Below, piece after piece: positions 60,097-64,000 of a stretch of 64,000 bases of DNA (its first letter is position 1; each line of letters starts with the position of its first letter). Both the position numbers and the translations under genes were made by a program. Origin of the DNA: Phaeocystidibacter sp965659415. Its GTDB lineage: Bacteria > Bacteroidota > Bacteroidia > Flavobacteriales > Schleiferiaceae. Where the stretch lies: contig CBFHVA010000014.1 of assembly GCA_965659415.1 (NCBI GenBank), positions 1 to 64,000 on the forward strand. The letters are read 5' to 3'. The notes beneath the pieces were generated by a model. It had not been told where the DNA came from, did not search any database, and was given only the letters and a program-made list of their open reading frames with translations.

Positions 60097-61146
60097 TTAC
60101 TTTTTCTCTTGATACGGGTCAAAGAGTAACCCGGGTTTCACCTTGTTTATCCATTTTCGGAGCTTGCCTTTTATGCCCAGCCAAGTGGTAAGATTGCTCA
60201 GAATGTAGAAGAACAAAGTTACGAGCAAGCTCAATGGTAACCACGGTTTCCACTTCAAAAATTGAAAGAATAAGTCAAGGTTCTTTCGTGCATTTTTGGC
60301 GTTCCATTTCTGCCTGAATAAACTCCCGCTCCACCAACCGGCTACAATTCGGTGAGCTTTCCGAACTCGACTTGCACGCGGGTTTCCTCGTTTATTGATG
60401 AATTCGAGAATTCGAAGGATTTCATCGTAAACAATCGGTGTGGTATTCGCGGTCATTCGCTGCGTTACAGGGTGGGTTCTGAAGTAGTTCAACTCTTCAG
60501 CAACATAAGCTATGTCTCCTTGCATGAGTAACTTAGCGTAAAACATCCAGTCGCCATTGAGCTTCCACCCAGCTTCTGCACCTCCAGCGCTTACGTAGCT
60601 TTTCAAGCGAATCAAGGCAGCACTCGCATTGGGAATGGTATTGTGAAACAGGAGGAAGTTTGACGCCTCTTCCATGCCGTTTGCAATGAAGTCCGATTTC
60701 CATCGATCCGAATCGTTCTTAAATAGAAAATCGTAATCCGCCTGATAACTCCTCAATCGACTCCCATTTTCATCCACAATTACGGTTTGTCCATAGGCCA
60801 GAACTACCTTCGGATTTTCATCTAAGATGGGTACTAATCTCGAGAGTAGATCAGGATCGGCCCAATCGTCACTTTCGGCAATCCATAAATAATCTCCGTT
60901 TGCTTTTGAAGCGCCAAGATTCCACTGGATAAAGGTAGATCCCGAATTTTCCTCGTTATAAACAGTTCTGATTCGCGAATCCTGAGCAGCGTATTGCTCA
61001 ATTACTGCGCGAGAATCATCCGATGAACAGTCGTCAAGAATCCATACTTCGACATCAGAAAAAGTCTGATTCAAAACGCTTTCTATTCGTTGCTTCAAGA
61101 AAGCAGCGTGATTGTAATTTGGAATGATGACAGATACCTTCGGCAA
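60097..61146 (-). CDS. Family 2 glycosyltransferase, membrane-associated
   Basis: A 349-residue GT-A glycosyltransferase: SVIIPNYNHAAFLKQRIESVL, ILDDCSSDDSRAVIE, WIAESDDWADPDLL. A hydrophobic segment near residues 300-320 (LPLSLLVTLFFYILSNL) suggests a membrane anchor. Adjacent to a second family 2 enzyme and flanked by sulfotransferases, it probably builds a repeating unit of the surface glycan. Confidence 0.87.
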   Translation of the reverse strand: MPKVSVIIPNYNHAAFLKQRIESVLNQTFSDVEVWILDDCSSDDSRAVIEQYAAQDSRIRTVYNEENSGSTFIQWNLGASKANGDYLWIAESDDWADPDLLSRLVPILDENPKVVLAYGQTVIVDENGSRLRSYQADYDFLFKNDSDRWKSDFIANGMEEASNFLLFHNTIPNASAALIRLKSYVSAGGAEAGWKLNGDWMFYAKLLMQGDIAYVAEELNYFRTHPVTQRMTANTTPIVYDEILRILEFINKRGNPRASRVRKAHRIVAGWWSGSLFRQKWNAKNARKNLDLFFQFLKWKPWLPLSLLVTLFFYILSNLTTWLGIKGKLRKWINKVKPGLLFDPYQEKK

Positions 61147-61185
61147 AATACAGAAATTGGATAGCGAATGTACTCAATCGCGAGG

Positions 61186-61962
61186 TTACTCGTAGTTGAA
61201 TCGACTCATTAGGCCCCGGACATTACTCAATTCCATGCTTTCGACAGAGCGAGCTCGATCTGGACGTACGATTTGAGAGAAGTTGGTAACCAAATCGATA
61301 CCTACAAAACGACCTAAGTCTGTTAGTGTCCTGCCACCCTCAAGAATGTCTTCATATCGGATGGTCAGTGTTCTTTGATTGGGAAGCGCATCGATTTGCT
61401 CCACACAGCGATTTACATATTGCTTCCAAAGGTTCAAGTTAAATGAAAGATCGTTTAAGCGTGAGTCGTGCACTTCTCCTTCTATCGAGTTGCGTCGTTT
61501 GAGGCTATCGGCAACGCTTGCTGGATGACGCACCACATGAATCACCTTGGCATGAGGGAATAGGTCCAGCCAAGCTTTTAAGGTGAATGTGGTTCGTGGA
61601 TCTTTAAAGCCCCACGACTTGTTGTGCATCCAGTACATGAGGAATTTTCGAGGCTTTCCACCCAAAGTGTAATTATTTGGATCGATTTGAAAATGGTTGA
61701 CGTACATCGACAAAGCCGACTCAGGCACTTCGTATATCGTTTTCGACTTCAGCGGTTCTATCCAATTGTTTCCTTTGGCTTGCATCATCTGTTGATTGAT
61801 GCTCAAAAAGGGAATCGACTCTCCGTTATGGTCTCTTTCTGAACCCATATCTATACCGGATTCATGCAGAACTTTGGACACCAAAGAGGTTCCAGAACGG
61901 TGCATTCCGATAATTATGAATGGACTGAAGAACTTGGGACGAATCATCATCGGGCGTTTCAA
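61186..61962 (-). CDS. Sulfotransferase family protein
   Basis: A 258-residue protein with P-loop FIIIGMHRSGTSLVSKVL, the 3'-phosphate motif KVIHVVRHPASVADSLKRR, and a conserved IRYEDIL near the end. It fits the sulfotransferase superfamily. The start at 61962 may be one of several nearby methionines. Located between glycosyltransferases and a third sulfotransferase. Confidence 0.82.
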   Translation of the reverse strand: MKRPMMIRPKFFSPFIIIGMHRSGTSLVSKVLHESGIDMGSERDHNGESIPFLSINQQMMQAKGNNWIEPLKSKTIYEVPESALSMYVNHFQIDPNNYTLGGKPRKFLMYWMHNKSWGFKDPRTTFTLKAWLDLFPHAKVIHVVRHPASVADSLKRRNSIEGEVHDSRLNDLSFNLNLWKQYVNRCVEQIDALPNQRTLTIRYEDILEGGRTLTDLGRFVGIDLVTNFSQIVRPDRARSVESMELSNVRGLMSRFNYE

Positions 61963-62048
61963 TCGGAAAGGTACATAACGGATTGCTGGTCTGAAAACTT
62001 CTCAAAATCTGATAAAGGGAAAAGAAGTTCAGAGTGTATCTTTAGCCC

Positions 62049-62936
62049 GTGCGAATTTTGATTTATGGTTTGGCAAAAAGCGGTACCACCGTTCTCCACT
62101 TAAAGGTGAAGAAGGGAATGGAATCCGTCTTAAATTCCAAGGTGAAGGAGGTTTTTGAACCTATTTATCGTGAGGGCGAAACCTTGGTTAAGCGCGATCA
62201 ATCAAAGTATGAATTGGGGAAGCATTCCTTGGTAAAAGCCCTGCTGCCAGTAGTAGAAGGGGAAGGAGCCCCAACGGAATCGATACTGAATGATTACGAA
62301 GATTTCCAGAAGAAGATCTTTATCGTTCGTGACCCGCGCGACCGAGCTATAAGCGCATTTTTCTATCGATGGTTCCATTTGCATAAGCCTTTGAAACACG
62401 AGTTTGAACGCGCACTCAGGCTAACTCAATACAAGGAAAAGAACCCTTCCGATATCCCCTTTTATGCTCTCTTTACCACTAATCCCAAACGCAATGCGGC
62501 TTGGCAGAAACGGCAAATTGAGTTGCATGATTCAGTCCTGGAGTTCATTCGCAGTGCAAAAGCCAAAGGATGGTTTGTGCTGAAGTATGAAGATTTAATG
62601 GATGGTCATTTTGAAGACTTGGAGGAATACCTCGGCTTTTCATTGACATCTAAGGACCCGAAGGACAGTCGATTTGCTCACGTAGCCCGAAGTAAATCGC
62701 ATGGCGATTGGCGTAAATGGTTCACCAAGGAAGACGAGCACTATTACCGACCGCTTTACGAGAAGTACATGGCAGAGAACGGTTACGATGTGAACGACTG
62801 GGAAGTGGAGGAACATGATACCCTAAATTCCAAGTCGGGTTCCGAGTATATGATCAAGCTGAATAATGGCACCCATTATAAACGCAGTGTGCATCGATGG
62901 ACCAATAAGATTTTTGGTAAAAAGAGAAGACACTGA
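62049..62936 (+). CDS. Sulfotransferase domain protein
   Basis: A 295-residue protein starting with a GTG at 62049, directly downstream of TATCTTTA (62037-62044), a near-consensus -7 element. The P-loop is YGLAKSGTTVLH and the 3'-phosphate motif is KIFIVRDPRDRAISAFFYR; KYEDLMDG follows. It belongs to a more divergent branch of the superfamily than its neighbours. It converges with the ABC transporter gene. Confidence 0.78.
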   Translation: MRILIYGLAKSGTTVLHLKVKKGMESVLNSKVKEVFEPIYREGETLVKRDQSKYELGKHSLVKALLPVVEGEGAPTESILNDYEDFQKKIFIVRDPRDRAISAFFYRWFHLHKPLKHEFERALRLTQYKEKNPSDIPFYALFTTNPKRNAAWQKRQIELHDSVLEFIRSAKAKGWFVLKYEDLMDGHFEDLEEYLGFSLTSKDPKDSRFAHVARSKSHGDWRKWFTKEDEHYYRPLYEKYMAENGYDVNDWEVEEHDTLNSKSGSEYMIKLNNGTHYKRSVHRWTNKIFGKKRRH

Positions 62937-62938
62937 CC

Positions 62939-64000
62939 TTACCTAACCGACCACTCTTGTTCGATGTAGAGTCCAGTCCGTGTAGTTGAGTACAAATCGC
63001 CACTACCAAAATAATCCCCTTCCACTACTTCAAAAACCATAGCGCGCTTCACATCGTCAGTAACGATGTTTTGATTCGTTACTCTGGCATTTATGACGTA
63101 TTTACCCGCCATAAATGGAAACTTGGATAGCTTACATCTTAAGGTTCCACTTGCCGGCAAATTTTCAAAGTCAACTCCAGCTAAGTGATTGGAAAGCGCC
63201 GAAATGAAGCCATCGTTTTCCTTACCGATGCTCAAGCGCAAGTTTAAACCCGTGGGTGGTTTTTCTCCTTGGTAATCTGCTTCCAAATAGACTTCCTGGC
63301 CGGTTTGAATTTGCTGAACAGGCTCACCGTGGACATTCACAAATCGCAACGTTTGAAGCTTAATCGTGCCCGTGCCTTCGCGATCCTTCCTATCGTGTAA
63401 CTGGATCTCAATGGCCTTGGACTCCAAGGATTGATTGTAGAAATGAGTGATTTCTTCAGAAGTGCCCGTCTTAACTAGCTTTCCCCCATCAATGTATAAG
63501 GCCTCATTGCACAAATCGCGCACTGCACGCATGTTATGACTCACAAAAAGTATGGTGCGTCCCTGATGGCGCGAGACATCTTCCATGCGCTCGAGACATT
63601 TCCGCTGAAACGAAGCATCGCCCACAGCAAGAACCTCGTCAATTAACAGGATTTCGGCAGTGAGATGTGCGGCTACAGAAAACGCAAGTCGCACCTTCAT
63701 TCCACTAGAGTAGTGCTTAACCGGCATGTTGATGAAGTTCTCCACACCTGAAAAATCAATGATTTCTTCCAGGGAGCTCCTGATTTCATGTTTAGACATA
63801 CCAAGAATGGACCCATTCAGGAAGATGTTGTCATAACCACTTAATTCCGGATGAAACCCTGTACCCACCTCAAGTAAGCTCGACACTCTTCCTCGTGTCT
63901 CAAATCGCCCAGCGGATGGATGCGTGATGCGAGCGAGCAATTTTAGCAGGGTGGACTTACCTGCTCCATTTGGGCCAACCACTCCAAGTGCTTTTCCTTG
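62939..64000 (-). CDS. Polysaccharide ABC transporter ATP-binding protein (Wzt-like), 5' end beyond window
   Basis: Runs off the window edge: the frame continues past a GTG at 63982 with QGKALG upstream, so the start lies outside. Walker A is GPNGAGKST, the signature motif is YSSGMKVRLAF, Walker B is ILLIDEVLAVGD, and the switch histidine is FVSHNM. The region from about residue 200 of the visible part is a beta-sandwich like the Wzt C-terminal substrate-recognition domain. It would pair with a Wzm permease to export an undecaprenyl-linked glycan. Confidence 0.9.
   Translation of the reverse strand, partial: QGKALGVVGPNGAGKSTLLKLLARITHPSAGRFETRGRVSSLLEVGTGFHPELSGYDNIFLNGSILGMSKHEIRSSLEEIIDFSGVENFINMPVKHYSSGMKVRLAFSVAAHLTAEILLIDEVLAVGDASFQRKCLERMEDVSRHQGRTILFVSHNMRAVRDLCNEALYIDGGKLVKTGTSEEITHFYNQSLESKAIEIQLHDRKDREGTGTIKLQTLRFVNVHGEPVQQIQTGQEVYLEADYQGEKPPTGLNLRLSIGKENDGFISALSNHLAGVDFENLPASGTLRCKLSKFPFMAGKYVINARVTNQNIVTDDVKRAMVFEVVEGDYFGSGDLYSTTRTGLYIEQEWSVR

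Noticed and set aside
1..64000. CRISPR arrays, prophage, insertion sequences, defence islands
   Set aside because: No regularly spaced repeats, transposase, integrase, phage structural or defence-type genes were found on either strand.

Overview
The window is a chromosomal stretch of a Bacteroidota bacterium, most probably a marine member of the Flavobacteriales (Cryomorphaceae/Schleiferiaceae-like; this placement is inferred from gene content, not from a tree). The clues are DUF2911, DUF3822, DUF6702, an OmpP1/FadL porin beside a low-complexity lipoprotein and an archaeal/eukaryotic-type ProRS, a fused isobutyryl-CoA mutase (IcmF), a YpdA-type reductase, and promoters of the Bacteroidota type (TTG, 19-20 nt, TANNTTTG). 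There is one tRNA (Glu), no rRNA, no CRISPR array, and no transposase or phage gene.

Layout. 1-13.6 kb: a minus-strand peptidase E and Asp-box lipoprotein, a plus-strand DUF6702/HupE/M1-peptidase set, then a long minus-strand housekeeping run read folE-cysS-yidD-PD40 lipoprotein-lgt-DUF192-small lipoprotein-membrane protein-DUF2911, and a divergent ketoacyl synthase III. 13.7-23.2 kb: a giant Asp-box/sortilin-like secreted protein, a broken TPR hybrid kinase, an OmpP1 porin with an Ser/Arg-rich lipoprotein, proS, tRNA-Glu and rpsT. 23.3-35.5 kb: radC, a surface-polysaccharide set (wecB, deacetylase, FemAB/GNAT-like protein), oxyR, an SLC13 transporter, rdgB, rsmD, DUF3822, a RecD-like helicase and a YjjG-type nucleotidase. 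35.5-39.5 kb: a five-gene export operon (two repeat lipoproteins, a Tat-exported DUF1501-like protein, a cytochrome-like lipoprotein, a small lipoprotein) carrying three in-frame stop codons and one frameshift. 39.7-49.5 kb: icmF, an H-NOX gas sensor overlapping its hybrid kinase, a PIF1-like helicase, a peroxiredoxin-like lipoprotein and YpdA. 49.5-58.4 kb: exonuclease III, an O-antigen ligase, the rpsF-rpsR-rplI operon, dnaX split by an A10 run, a lipoprotein and an M15 peptidase. 58.4-64 kb: three sulfotransferase-like proteins, two family-2 glycosyltransferases and a Wzt-type ABC ATPase cut by the window end, which together suggest an exported, possibly sulfated polysaccharide.

The items most worth following up are: (1) dnaX, where a ten-adenine run containing the A AAA AAG heptamer separates a gamma-length ORF from a tau tail in the -1 frame; (2) the DUF1501/cytochrome-like operon, whose two largest genes are interrupted by stops yet keep reading frames that end exactly in ATGA overlaps with the next gene, so the damage is recent; (3) a TPR histidine kinase collapsed by an internal deletion that leaves only the receiver-domain tail out of frame; (4) the H-NOX/hybrid-kinase pair; (5) a 33-codon ORF sitting just before a terminator downstream of the O-antigen ligase.
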